A DNA stretch of 64,000 nucleotides, from the NCBI RefSeq assembly GCF_002835935.1, contig NZ_PJCF01000001.1, positions 124,001 to 188,000 on the forward strand, given 5' to 3'. The position numbers and the translations under genes are program-made. This DNA is from Paraglaciecola sp. MB-3u-78 (lineage in GTDB: Bacteria; Pseudomonadota; Gammaproteobacteria; Enterobacterales; Alteromonadaceae). The notes under the pieces were generated by a model, which had not been told where the DNA came from, made no database searches, and worked only from the letters and a program-made list of their open reading frames with translations. Below are positions 9,242 through 18,062 of the stretch, one piece after another (the stretch's first letter is position 1; each line of letters begins with the position of its first letter).

Positions 9242-10288
9242 TCAGCCAAAACGTTCTTCCGCAATTTGATTGGCGACAATATTGGTTGCAACTCCTTGTG
9301 ACTGAGCGCGACGGTATATCTCAACTAGTGTATCGCTGATTTTTTCGATATGGTCTCGTAATCCTTTATCTGAACTAGAGATTGATTGATGATAAATGTC
9401 AATTATTCCACCCGCATTGATCACATAATCTGGAGCATACAGGATCCCTTTATCCGCTAACAACTGACCAAACTCTTCTTTTGCTAATTGATTGTTCGCA
9501 GCCCCAGCAATAACTTTTACTTTAAGTTTTGCAATATTTTCGGCATCAAGAATGGCTCCCATTGCACAAGGGGCAAATACATCAACATCTAAATCATAGA
9601 TATTTTGAGGGCTGACGGCGATTGCAGAAAATTCGCTGACTGCTTTTTCAATGTTTTCTGGATGGATGTCGGTTACATATAATATGGCACCCTGTTGATG
9701 TAAATGTTTGGCCAAGCGTAGTCCAACATGCCCCAAACCTTGAATGGCGATTTTTACCCCTTTAAGCTCTGAATTCATGGCATGTTCTACCGTTGTCTTA
9801 AGACCTACGTAAACGCCATATGCTGTTGAAGGAGCAGGATTTCCGTCAGCAGGTTCCGAATTAATATGATATTTAGCATGAATACCAGACACATGTACGG
9901 TTTGTTTTCCCATTAACTTCAAATCATCAACTGTTAAACCTGAGTCTTCAGCGCTGATGTATTTCCCAGATAAACTATCAATGAACTTGCCCATAGCTAA
10001 CAATTTATCTGAGGTTTTTTCAGTTCGAGGATTACCAATAATAACCGCTTTGCCCCCTCCTTGTTTAAGTCCAGCCATCGCCGCTTTATAAGTCATGCCC
10101 TTGGATAATCTCAATACGTCTCGCAATGCTTCTTCACCACTAGCATAGGGCCACATTCTGCAACCACCTAGGGCACTACCAAGGTTTGAATTATGCACAG
10201 CAATGATTGCTTTTAACCCGCTTATTTTATCTTGATAAAAAGCCACATGTTCGTGTCCATCAAATTCGCTATGCTCAAAAACCGACAT
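9242..10288 (-). CDS. leucine dehydrogenase (Glu/Leu/Phe/Val dehydrogenase family)
   Basis: 348 aa, the usual size of leucine dehydrogenase. It oxidatively deaminates branched-chain amino acids with NAD+ to 2-oxo acids. K68 (GMTYKAAMAG) and K80 (KQGGGKAVI) match the two catalytic lysines of the Bacillus enzyme. The Rossmann motif GLGHVG is near residue 185, and NNQL and NAGG motifs follow. The ATG at 10288 has CGGGTG 8 nt upstream; a GTG three codons earlier is less likely. A divergent Lrp/AsnC regulator 216 nt away suggests amino-acid-responsive control. Family certain; leucine over valine or phenylalanine is likely but not proven. Confidence 0.83.
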   Translation of the reverse strand: MSVFEHSEFDGHEHVAFYQDKISGLKAIIAVHNSNLGSALGGCRMWPYASGEEALRDVLRLSKGMTYKAAMAGLKQGGGKAVIIGNPRTEKTSDKLLAMGKFIDSLSGKYISAEDSGLTVDDLKLMGKQTVHVSGIHAKYHINSEPADGNPAPSTAYGVYVGLKTTVEHAMNSELKGVKIAIQGLGHVGLRLAKHLHQQGAILYVTDIHPENIEKAVSEFSAIAVSPQNIYDLDVDVFAPCAMGAILDAENIAKLKVKVIAGAANNQLAKEEFGQLLADKGILYAPDYVINAGGIIDIYHQSISSSDKGLRDHIEKISDTLVEIYRRAQSQGVATNIVANQIAEERFG

Positions 10289-10503
10289 TTTTTTCACCCG
10301 TTAAATATTCTAATAGGATAATCATATCCCATAAGAGCTAGGACATTTTTTGCGACTTTATTGTGCAGTTAAAATAGTTAAGCTGATAAATCACAGATGA
10401 ATTGAGTCACTAGGATAAATATCCTCTTTTTTGTCTTGAAAAAGAATTAAATTTTCATCATGCTAGCAGATAAGTTAATACTCTCAATTAAACACAATAT
10501 TTT

Positions 10504-10971
10504 ATGAAACTAGATAAATTCGATCGAGAAATTTTGCGTGTCATGCAAAAGGACGCGACTGTTTCGATGGCTGATTTAAGTCAAAAAGTGGGATTGTCAC
10601 ACACACCCTGTTGGCGAAGAGTTAAACGCCTCGAAGCTGAAAAAGTTATTCTGCAGAAAGTGACATTGTTAGATAATAAGAAGTTGAATTTAGGCGTGTC
10701 AGTTTTCATTTATGTCACGTTAAAGAATCATGACGGTGAGTCATTAAATGACTTTGAAAAGGCGGTTCAAAACATTGAATCAATAGTTGAGTGTCATACC
10801 ACAAGCGGAGATAAGGATTATTTGCTAAAAGTCATTGTTGAAAGTATTGAGGAGTATGAACACTTACTTAAGACTAAATTGACTTACCTGCCCTTAGTCG
10901 ACCATCTCAGTTCTACTTTTGCACTTAAGCAAGTTAAAAATACCACTGAATTGCCAATTAAAAATCTATAA
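10504..10971 (+). CDS. Lrp/AsnC family transcriptional regulator
   Basis: 155 aa. An N-terminal helix-turn-helix (residues 4-60: LDKFDREILRVMQKDATVSM, then LSQKVGLSHTPCWRRVKRLE) is followed by the RAM/AsnC ligand domain (about 70-145). It probably senses an amino acid and controls the divergent leucine dehydrogenase gene, a common arrangement for branched-chain amino acid catabolism. That target is inferred from position. No operator could be pinned down in the shared 200-nt region. Confidence 0.85.
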   Translation: MKLDKFDREILRVMQKDATVSMADLSQKVGLSHTPCWRRVKRLEAEKVILQKVTLLDNKKLNLGVSVFIYVTLKNHDGESLNDFEKAVQNIESIVECHTTSGDKDYLLKVIVESIEEYEHLLKTKLTYLPLVDHLSSTFALKQVKNTTELPIKNL

Positions 10972-10973
10972 AT

Positions 10974-11000
10974 AACCTGCTAGTCTTGCACTAGCAGGTT
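10974..11000 (+). terminator. hairpin after the Lrp-type gene
   Basis: AACCTGCTAGT / ACTAGCAGGTT stem starting 3 nt after the stop codon, loop CTTGC. The downstream T-run (CTTTTTT) is 15-20 nt away, so this may be a terminator or a 3'-end stabiliser. Confidence 0.6.
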
Positions 11001-11171
11001 CTTGCAAAAAAACTTTTTTAAGCTGTTAGCAAGCTATGGCGAATTTACTCTTGCTCAATGGACTCAATGATTGTTTGTCATCACTTTGCTCAAACATTCA
11101 TTACTTTTAGATTGGATGATTTCAAAAAAATTGGCTCAATCGCGATAAAACTCAATATTTACAAACAAAAA

Positions 11172-12731
11172 TCAGACTATTTTTACCGTCTTTTTATTGA
11201 TCCCGTAGTCACGCAATTTATTGGCAATCGCGGTATGACTTAATCCTAGTTTTTTAGCCAACTGCCTTGTACTTGGATAACTGGGGTATAACCGCATCAG
11301 AATGTCTTTTTCAAAACGTTTCACTTCATCATCTAAACTACCGGCAAATTCCTCTGATACAAAACTCAATGTTGCAGAGCATGACGGCAGTTGAATATGT
11401 TCTTTCTCTAATTCGGTACCTTCTAGTAATGAAACCGCTCGATAAAGTGCATTTTCAAGTTGCCTAACATTGCCAGGCCACGGATAGGTTTGTAAATAAT
11501 CTAGACAAGCCTTAGTCATCTTAGGTGCTTTTCGGCCCAATTTCACACTGTGTTGTTTGACGAATCGCTCAGCTAATGCAACAACATCTGATTTACGTTC
11601 CCGTAATGGGGGTAAAACCAAACTCAACATATTTATACGATAAAATAAGTCTTCTCTAAATTGCCCCTCTTGCATTAACTTACCTAAGTCTTTTTGAGTA
11701 GTACAAATTAACCGAACGTCGAACTGCAACTCTTCCCCGCCGCCCATCCTCTGATAGCTGCCTTTTTGTAGTACCCGCAAAAGTTTTACCTGAAGCTGTT
11801 CAGACATATCACCGACTTCATCCAAGAGCAAAGTACCACCCTGCGCTTGTTCTAACAAACCCACTTTACTCCCAGCCTGTCCATCAGCCCCAGAGGCATG
11901 ACCAAATAATTCTGCCTCAGTAAAATCATCCCACAAAGACCCACAGTTTAACGATAAAAATGCCTCCTCATTGCGTCTACTTGCCTCATGGCATGCCTTG
12001 GCGAGTATCTTTTTTCCCGTTCCCGTTTCTCCAAAAATAATGATTGGTCCATCCAACTCAGCTATTCGTTTGGCCTCTTTCACTACGTTTTTCATCGCTT
12101 TACTATCGGCTTGGATAGAGATAAAACTATCTACGCTAGCCTTATGAAAAACGGTCAATTGTTGACCTAACCTGAGTTCAGATTTCAGCATAAATACTGC
12201 CCCCGCCAATATATCAGCGCCATCAGAGTCAGGCACCATAACGGGCAACATATCAAGTAAATAATCTTGTTCTAAAAATCTGATCCTTTGTGCTTGGGCT
12301 TGGGGGTTTTTAGCTTCCAACCAACGGATCACATTAAATCCTTTAAGAAGTTCAGCAATATCACTCCCAATAATGTCATTTTTAGGTACTTCTAGACTTG
12401 ATACAACCGCATCATTAATCAAGATGATTTTGCCTTTGGTATCCACCGAGAAAACCGGATCGGGCAAAGTCTGCAACAAAGCTTTAAGTTGATATTGCTC
12501 TCGTTCGATGGGCATAAAAGGTGTAGTTTTCACATCTTCTATACCTTCAATTTTGCGTATTTTAGGCATCAAATGTTGAAAATCTGCAAACTCAATATTG
12601 GGGAAGTTTAAAAAGATCTTTCCTAATTCATCAATTTCAATTCCCCGCAGATCAATTTCATGCTCAACTAATATATCTAACACATCTTGAGCAATGCCCA
12701 AACGATCCTGGCAGTTTACTTCTAAGCGCAT
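11172..12731 (-). CDS. tyrR: TyrR-type regulator of aromatic amino acid genes
   Basis: 519 aa (E. coli TyrR 513). ACT domain at about 1-75, PAS domain about 80-185, AAA+ domain about 200-430 with Walker A GETGTGKK, and a C-terminal helix-turn-helix (TRQLAKKLGLSHTAIANKLR). The loop that carries GAFTGA in sigma-54 activators reads ASGADGQAG here, as expected for TyrR, which acts with sigma-70 RNA polymerase. It senses Tyr, Phe and Trp. It lies downstream of phhA, which has a TyrR box in its promoter. Neighbouring ycjX-ycjF echo the E. coli ycjXF-tyrR order. Confidence 0.93.
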   Translation of the reverse strand: MRLEVNCQDRLGIAQDVLDILVEHEIDLRGIEIDELGKIFLNFPNIEFADFQHLMPKIRKIEGIEDVKTTPFMPIEREQYQLKALLQTLPDPVFSVDTKGKIILINDAVVSSLEVPKNDIIGSDIAELLKGFNVIRWLEAKNPQAQAQRIRFLEQDYLLDMLPVMVPDSDGADILAGAVFMLKSELRLGQQLTVFHKASVDSFISIQADSKAMKNVVKEAKRIAELDGPIIIFGETGTGKKILAKACHEASRRNEEAFLSLNCGSLWDDFTEAELFGHASGADGQAGSKVGLLEQAQGGTLLLDEVGDMSEQLQVKLLRVLQKGSYQRMGGGEELQFDVRLICTTQKDLGKLMQEGQFREDLFYRINMLSLVLPPLRERKSDVVALAERFVKQHSVKLGRKAPKMTKACLDYLQTYPWPGNVRQLENALYRAVSLLEGTELEKEHIQLPSCSATLSFVSEEFAGSLDDEVKRFEKDILMRLYPSYPSTRQLAKKLGLSHTAIANKLRDYGINKKTVKIV

Positions 12732-12897
12732 TTACAACCCCGTTTTGAATACAACACTAGACCAGCCCAATTTGGGCTGGCGTAAAGATATTATTACAAT
12801 TGGCTAAGCTAAGAAAGTGTTATTACTTGGCAGTTTATACTGCTTCATAAACCTACTTTTTGGAGGGGTTGCAAATTCATTCATATATAAAAAAATA

Positions 12898-13698
12898 TCA
12901 ACTGGCTTGTTTTTCTTTTGGTAAAAACCTAGGTGCAAATAAACCTTGTTGTTTGGCTTGTCTAACCAAAGCCATAATATCCATATCAGCGATATCAAAT
13001 AAGGAGTCAAATGATTCCAGTACATAATAAATAGGTTGCATAATATCTATACGGTAAGGGGTTCTTAATGCGTCCAATGGCTGCATTGGCATATGAACAC
13101 AATCATCTGATTGCAACGCATGAATTGTCTCGCCGGGAGAAGATAACACCCCCCCACCGTAAATTCGAGTACCATCAGGCGTATTAACTAAACCAAACTC
13201 TACAGTAAACCAATACAACCTAGCTAAAAAAGCTCTATCTTCTTTACTTGCAGCATAGCCAAGTTTTCCATAGGTATGAGTAAAGTGTGCAAAAGCAGGA
13301 TTAGTTAATAATGGACAATGACCAAATATTTCATGGAAAATATCTGGCTCTTCCAAGTAATCAAACTCTTCATTTGAACGTATAAAGGTCGCTACAGGGA
13401 ATTGTTTGTTAGCGAGTAAACGGAAGAATTCATCAAAGTTTATCAAAGAGGCGACTTGTTTTACTTGCCATCCCGTTGCTTTAATTAATACCGAGTTAAT
13501 TTCAGCTAGTTGGGGAATTCGTTCCGAGGGTAAATTAAGCAATTCAAGCCCATGTAAATATTCGTCACAGGCTCTGCCTTTAAGCAAGCGCAATTGTTTT
13601 TGTAACAATTCGGTCCAAATTTCATTTTCTTGTGCACTCCAATTTACCAGACCACTCTCATCAGGTTGATGGGATTTATAACGAGTATTTTTTGACAT
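12898..13698 (-). CDS. phhA: phenylalanine 4-monooxygenase
   Basis: 266 aa, the size of single-domain bacterial enzymes. It hydroxylates L-phenylalanine to tyrosine with O2, tetrahydropterin and non-haem iron. The iron ligands are visible: H122 and H127 (FHEIFGHCPL) and E167 (YWFTVEFGLV). The pterin recycling partner phhB, often next door, is not present in the neighbouring sequence. A strong TyrR box lies about 100 nt upstream, and tyrR follows 166 nt downstream on the same strand, so TyrR control is very likely. Confidence 0.95.
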   Translation of the reverse strand: MSKNTRYKSHQPDESGLVNWSAQENEIWTELLQKQLRLLKGRACDEYLHGLELLNLPSERIPQLAEINSVLIKATGWQVKQVASLINFDEFFRLLANKQFPVATFIRSNEEFDYLEEPDIFHEIFGHCPLLTNPAFAHFTHTYGKLGYAASKEDRAFLARLYWFTVEFGLVNTPDGTRIYGGGVLSSPGETIHALQSDDCVHMPMQPLDALRTPYRIDIMQPIYYVLESFDSLFDIADMDIMALVRQAKQQGLFAPRFLPKEKQAS

Positions 13699-13793
13699 GC
13701 AATTAAAATAATTTATTGGCTAACATAGATAAAATTGTACGCGTCCTAAGCTAAATCAAAAGTCTAAGGCATGTATTTGTTTTGTGACTCAAT

Positions 13794-13811
13794 TGTAAAT
13801 ATAAGCTTACA
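13794..13811 (-). promoter_or_regulatory. TyrR box upstream of phhA
   Basis: TGTAAA-TATAAG-CTTACA, matching TGTAAA-N6-TTTACA in 11 of 12 fixed positions. It sits inside a longer palindrome (ATTGTAA...TTACAAT) about 96-113 nt before the phhA start. The convergent ycjF gene ends at 13849, so phhA is the only gene it can serve here. Confidence 0.82.
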
Positions 13812-13848
13812 ATCATTTTAATCTACACAGCAAAAAAGCGTTTTAAAC

Positions 13849-14913
13849 TTATCTAAACTGCTTGTTTAGATCCGCCAATAATTGTTTACTGATAACGGAC
13901 AAACCCGGTTTGGTTTGTGATATCCAAGGTAGAGGTCGGCTTTCATCAATTGCCTTTAAACCAATTCTAGCAGTCAACACTCCGGCACCCATTCCTTGTG
14001 CAATACGAGTAGATAACTTACCAGCAATCCCTGCACTTAATGCGTAATTACCGGCATCAGACAAAATTTCGGCAGCACCTGCATACAGCATAGTGTGGAA
14101 TATTTTACGGATTAACTTAATTCTGGCCGAATAACCTAAATGTAAACCATATATTTCACTCACCTGATTCATCATCCGAATATTACGCCACAGCACGATT
14201 AACATATCCAACAAAGCAAAAGGGCTAACAGCTATCATGGCACTTGCTGCAGAGGCATTTTTGGTCACTTGTTCCATGGCCAGTTTATCAATAGGAGCTA
14301 ACACTAAGTGTTCAAACAAACATAACACTTCACTATCACAGTGATGAGGATCGAAACTTTCACGCCAATTTGCTACCAAGTTCTGATAATCATTTGGAAG
14401 GCTTTTGGCTATTTTCAAACAATGTTGCTCGGCCAAACCCATAACACTAGTGTTAGCCATTTGCTCAGATTGGGTTCGAATGTCACTCTGACGCTTAAGT
14501 TGTTTCAGTCCAGTGTATTCAACAAAAACTTGACGCAAAACTAACATTCCTAGCGCAGCAAAAATAGCGAGCCAAACACCTGCTAACCAATCCATTTGCT
14601 CAATCATCGTAATAATAAAAAATATTAACTCGGCGCTACTTGCCAGTAATATCGCAGCAAACAAAAACGGCAACCATTTATTTCCGGTTTTCTTAATCGT
14701 TAACGCCTCTGAAAACGTCAGTGGTTGACCTTCATATATAGGATCATCGCTTACCTCAATTAAATCAACATCGGTAACAATAAGCGCTGGTTTGACTCTA
14801 GGTTGTGACTGAATGTCACCGTCTTGGTTGTTAAAAACATGCGCACTTTTAAGTGTATTAGATGTATTTTCATCAAACTGATTTTGTTCATTGGATACAG
14901 TCGATTGTTTCAT
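13849..14913 (-). CDS. ycjF: YcjF/TIGR01620 family membrane protein
   Basis: 354 aa. A hydrophilic N-terminus (about 1-75) is followed by two membrane segments (about 82-101 and 108-127), then a conserved domain of the DUF697/TIGR01620 type rich in Gly/Ala (SDAGNYALSAGIAGKLSTRI). It is the partner of the YcjX-like P-loop protein encoded just upstream, with a 4-nt overlap. In enterobacteria ycjX-ycjF belong to the phage-shock regulon. The exact role is unknown; an inner-membrane stress function is likely. Confidence 0.85.
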   Translation of the reverse strand: MKQSTVSNEQNQFDENTSNTLKSAHVFNNQDGDIQSQPRVKPALIVTDVDLIEVSDDPIYEGQPLTFSEALTIKKTGNKWLPFLFAAILLASSAELIFFIITMIEQMDWLAGVWLAIFAALGMLVLRQVFVEYTGLKQLKRQSDIRTQSEQMANTSVMGLAEQHCLKIAKSLPNDYQNLVANWRESFDPHHCDSEVLCLFEHLVLAPIDKLAMEQVTKNASAASAMIAVSPFALLDMLIVLWRNIRMMNQVSEIYGLHLGYSARIKLIRKIFHTMLYAGAAEILSDAGNYALSAGIAGKLSTRIAQGMGAGVLTARIGLKAIDESRPLPWISQTKPGLSVISKQLLADLNKQFR

Positions 14914-16340
14914 ATTAATTTATCCGCCAGCAGAAAATCGAGCACTTGATCCATTCTGATATGTGGCAGTACATATTGAGTATTCATCAGAGGTGGAGAT
15001 AATTTTGGGAACTCAAACTTTTGCTGTTTCCAGAAGTCTGGACTTGGGCAGCTTTGTGGTACCTCCCCAGGAAATAAAGTGATGGATGCGCCCTGTTCAT
15101 TTCTCCCTTGAAGCACTGGAATACTCTCACCATTGAGTTGACTAAGACCTGACTTCGAAGCGCGAATAGCTGATATAGCAGTCGACTCGGTACTCACACC
15201 ATCAAATTGTATTTGTTTCCTTGCACTATGCAACATGCTTTCCAACAGCTTGACCAAATTAGTTTGCTGTTCAGGTGTAATGTGATCAGCCTTACTTGCA
15301 GCAAACACCAACTTATCAATTTTAGGTTGAAACAAACGATTAAGTATATTGGAAGAGCCATACTGGAAACTCCCCATCAACCAATCTAATGCCTTTTGTA
15401 AATCTTGGTAACTATGAAAACCACGATTTAGTGCTGACAAACAATCAACTAAAACAACTTGTCTATCAAAACCTTTAAAGTGATCTTTATAAAAGGGTTG
15501 TACCACTTTGGTTTTGTAGTGTTCGAAGCGCTGACTCAATAGCTCTACATTACTACCTTTTACTGGTTTGTTGAGATCACCCCTCTGTTGTTGAAGCTGT
15601 ACATCCGTAAGAGGAAAAAAATGTAAAACAGGCGCTCCAGACAATTCTCCCGGTAAAATAAAGCGACCAGGTTGCAACAATTGATAACCACGAGTTTGGC
15701 AATCAATTAAATACTGGCTGTACAGCTCAGCAATTTTTTGTAGCGCTAATTCATCCCCTTCGGCATTTAAATCTAAACGGTTCACAGCAGTAAAAAAAGG
15801 ACCCGCTATGTCATGCCTGAGTGGGTCGTTGAGTTCCTCCTGACAATGCCTAGACCACTGAGCATAATCCATATCCAGTAACGGCAAGTCCAGTAACCAT
15901 TCTCCGGGATAGTCGGTGATGTCCAAGGTTAGCGTGGCGTCTTCAGTCAAATATTGACTCAACCCCCGACTCTTTTTGTATTTTATTTTCAGCCTTACCT
16001 GGGAGATACCTTTTGTGGACGAAGGCCATTCAGGTGACGTTTGGGTTAGTTTAACCATAGCGTCTTCGTAAGCAAAACGACTAAAGGTTAAGTTGGGTTG
16101 CACATCTCGTTTTACACCAATCAAACGGGACTCTCTTACCACTGAAAAAAAAGGCAGATGCGCCGCTTCATTGGCTTCAATAAGTTGGTTAACCAAAGAA
16201 GTAATAAAAGCCGTTTTGCCACTGCCGCTCAACCCTGTTACGGCTAAATTAACATGATTATTGACCAGTCTTGCCGCTGTTAGTTTTAGCTTTTGTTTGG
16301 TGTACTGAATATTAGGATGTTGAAGAAAGGAAGTCTGCAT
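14910..16340 (-). CDS. ycjX: YcjX family P-loop NTPase of the phage-shock regulon
   Basis: 476 aa. A Walker A motif is at residues 36-43 (GLSGSGKT), followed by LDITDYPGEWLLDLPLL and a later FAASKADHIT, which serves as the NKxD-like element. This is the DUF463/YcjX family. It lies 79 nt downstream of pspC and overlaps ycjF by 4 nt, so pspA-B-C-ycjX-ycjF may be transcribed from the pspA sigma-54 promoter. In E. coli the same pair lies downstream of psp and upstream of tyrR, and that order is kept here. Confidence 0.9.
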   Translation of the reverse strand: MQTSFLQHPNIQYTKQKLKLTAARLVNNHVNLAVTGLSGSGKTAFITSLVNQLIEANEAAHLPFFSVVRESRLIGVKRDVQPNLTFSRFAYEDAMVKLTQTSPEWPSSTKGISQVRLKIKYKKSRGLSQYLTEDATLTLDITDYPGEWLLDLPLLDMDYAQWSRHCQEELNDPLRHDIAGPFFTAVNRLDLNAEGDELALQKIAELYSQYLIDCQTRGYQLLQPGRFILPGELSGAPVLHFFPLTDVQLQQQRGDLNKPVKGSNVELLSQRFEHYKTKVVQPFYKDHFKGFDRQVVLVDCLSALNRGFHSYQDLQKALDWLMGSFQYGSSNILNRLFQPKIDKLVFAASKADHITPEQQTNLVKLLESMLHSARKQIQFDGVSTESTAISAIRASKSGLSQLNGESIPVLQGRNEQGASITLFPGEVPQSCPSPDFWKQQKFEFPKLSPPLMNTQYVLPHIRMDQVLDFLLADKLI

Positions 16341-16419
16341 AAAAACTGTATCAGCCTTATTGAATTAGAAAAGCAAAACACTTAGGGCTAACATTCTGCC
16401 AGCCCCATTAAAAATTACA

Positions 16420-16884
16420 TTATAGTTTACTTAATTCTCGATTGAGTTGAAACTCAGAAGATGTCACATAGGTCTCCATTTTTCTGAGCCTACATTCATT
16501 TTTTGCAAAACGTTCTTTGATATCCATAAAAGCCTGTTTAGGTGGTTCACCTGCTTGCCAAACTTTAGACTTCACCACTACTTTTTCTGATTCTGCCTCT
16601 GATACATTATGCCATCCCTTGCCCTGAACTTTATTGTGGTGGCTTGTAGTTGCAGATCCGTCATCTCTTGGTCTAGCTGACAAACCTCGAGGCTTTTTTT
16701 CCAAAATAAACCAGGCTGCAATATAACCAACAAAGAAAAAAGGTGGTGCTAATAAGAAAAACCCTGTTAGGGTTAGAATTCTTACCAGCCATATTTCCAT
16801 GCCAAAGTATTCGGCGATACCAGCACACACCCCGGCAATTTTTCCTTTACTCGGGTCGCGGTGTAAACTGCCAAAAGTTTTCAT
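16420..16884 (-). CDS. pspC: phage shock protein C
   Basis: 154 aa. The PspC domain covers about residues 1-70 (LHRDPSKGKIAGVCAGIAEY) with two close hydrophobic segments. A hydrophilic C-terminal tail of about 80 residues is rich in Lys and Glu. PspC is an inner-membrane sensor that, with PspB, sequesters PspA away from PspF under envelope stress. Its start overlaps the pspB stop by 4 nt. Confidence 0.92.
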   Translation of the reverse strand: MKTFGSLHRDPSKGKIAGVCAGIAEYFGMEIWLVRILTLTGFFLLAPPFFFVGYIAAWFILEKKPRGLSARPRDDGSATTSHHNKVQGKGWHNVSEAESEKVVVKSKVWQAGEPPKQAFMDIKERFAKNECRLRKMETYVTSSEFQLNRELSKL

Positions 16885-17117
16885 ACTTTATTCCTCCACT
16901 CTGGTGCCTCTGCATCCAAAATTGACTCTAATGTATGAATGCGATCTGCCATTTTTTCTGCTCTGTCAGCTAATTCCTGTAATGTCCCATATTCGGCTTC
17001 AGTCAGTCCCTGATTCATTTGCTTTTTGCTCCGGTAATGCATTATCAGCCATATCGGAGCGACAAAGATCATAAATATAATGATAGGTGCTACTATGATT
17101 CCAATCACGTCTTCCAC
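16881..17117 (-). CDS. pspB: phage shock protein B
   Basis: 78 aa. One N-terminal membrane helix (IGIIVAPIIIFMIFVAPIWL) is followed by a cytoplasmic amphipathic segment (LTEAEYGTLQELADRAEKM) ending EAPEWRN, as in PspB. It works with PspC in signalling to PspA. It is located between pspA (42 nt away) and pspC (4-nt overlap). Confidence 0.93.
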   Translation of the reverse strand: MEDVIGIIVAPIIIFMIFVAPIWLIMHYRSKKQMNQGLTEAEYGTLQELADRAEKMADRIHTLESILDAEAPEWRNKV

Positions 17118-17159
17118 AATTAATCTCCTTTTTGAAAATGTCTACCGACCTTTTCGTTC

Positions 17160-17837
17160 TTACTTTTTATCAGCCGTTGCTTTACTTTGCATATTTTTCT
17201 TTAACGCCGCCAGTTCATCATCGATCTCATCATCTGACTCAAGTTCAGCAAATTCATCAGCTAAGGTCTTTTTACCTAAGTCGTAAGCATCAACTTGTGA
17301 CTCTAAATCATCAATTTTACGCTCGTATTGCTCAAATCGCCCCATTGCAGCATCGACTTTGCCACTGTCTAACGTTTTCTTTACTTCAAGCCTAGAACTG
17401 ACTGTTTTCTGGCGTAACATAATGGCTTTTTGACGTGTTTTAGCATCGGCCAATTTGTCTTGTAACTGCCCCACTTCACTTTGTAATTTAGTGATTTGCT
17501 CATCGATACCTTTAAGTTCAGACGACAAAGCGCTGCCGTGTTCGTCGCATTTTTTCTTTTCTTGCAGTGCGGCGCGAGCTAAGTCTTCTCTATCTTTACT
17601 AATAGCTAACTCTGCTTTCGCTTTCCAATCTTTGGCTTCGTTTTGCATTTTATTAATTTGCGAAGAAATCTCTTTCTTACTAGCCAATGTCTTTGCTGAA
17701 GCAGAGCGCACTTCAACCAAAGTGTCTTCCATTTCCTGAATAATTAAACGTACCATTTTTTCTGGATCTTCGGCCTTATCTAAAATGGAATTAATATTTG
17801 AGTTCACTATGTCTGTGAAACGCGAGAAGATACCCAT
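17160..17837 (-). CDS. pspA: phage shock protein A
   Basis: 225 aa, almost wholly coiled coil, beginning MGIFSRFTDIVNSNINSIL, the classic PspA start. I chose the ATG at 17837 with GAGG 9 nt upstream; the frame is open 7 codons further. PspA binds and inhibits PspF and supports damaged inner membrane as ESCRT-III-like oligomers. It is the first gene of the psp operon, with a sigma-54 promoter candidate about 85 nt upstream and pspF divergent. Confidence 0.95.
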   Translation of the reverse strand: MGIFSRFTDIVNSNINSILDKAEDPEKMVRLIIQEMEDTLVEVRSASAKTLASKKEISSQINKMQNEAKDWKAKAELAISKDREDLARAALQEKKKCDEHGSALSSELKGIDEQITKLQSEVGQLQDKLADAKTRQKAIMLRQKTVSSRLEVKKTLDSGKVDAAMGRFEQYERKIDDLESQVDAYDLGKKTLADEFAELESDDEIDDELAALKKNMQSKATADKK

Positions 17838-17921
17838 AGTCATTACCTCTTTTATCAAATGTTAGTTAAATACTGTTACTTAACTGGTTTATTGGTTTTT
17901 CTTATCAATTACTATTTACTA

Positions 17922-17938
17922 TTCAATTTGCAGGCCAA
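17922..17938 (-). promoter_or_regulatory. sigma-54 promoter candidate for the psp operon
   Basis: Minus strand TTGGCCTGCAAATTGAA. The -24 element (TGGCctG) and -12 element (TTGa) have the required GG-N10-G spacing; the -12 C is replaced by A. It lies between divergent pspA and pspF, where a PspF-dependent promoter is expected. Confidence 0.55.
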
Positions 17939-18062
17939 CATCATAATTTAACTAAATTACTGATTTTAAAGAAATATTAATTTACACGCCGAAGCTTGAG
18001 ATCTACAATATTTTGTAAGCAGACTATTAGTTAGTCGTTTAGACCATTTTTTGAGGATATTG

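Noticed and set aside
11058-11243. 61-codon plus-strand frame after the Lrp-type gene
   Set aside because: Overlaps the tyrR 3' end antisense, with no ribosome-binding site or family resemblance.
12804-13025. 73-codon minus-strand frame overlapping phhA
   Set aside because: Mostly an alternate frame of phhA; the downstream part shows no family resemblance. It is not phhB.
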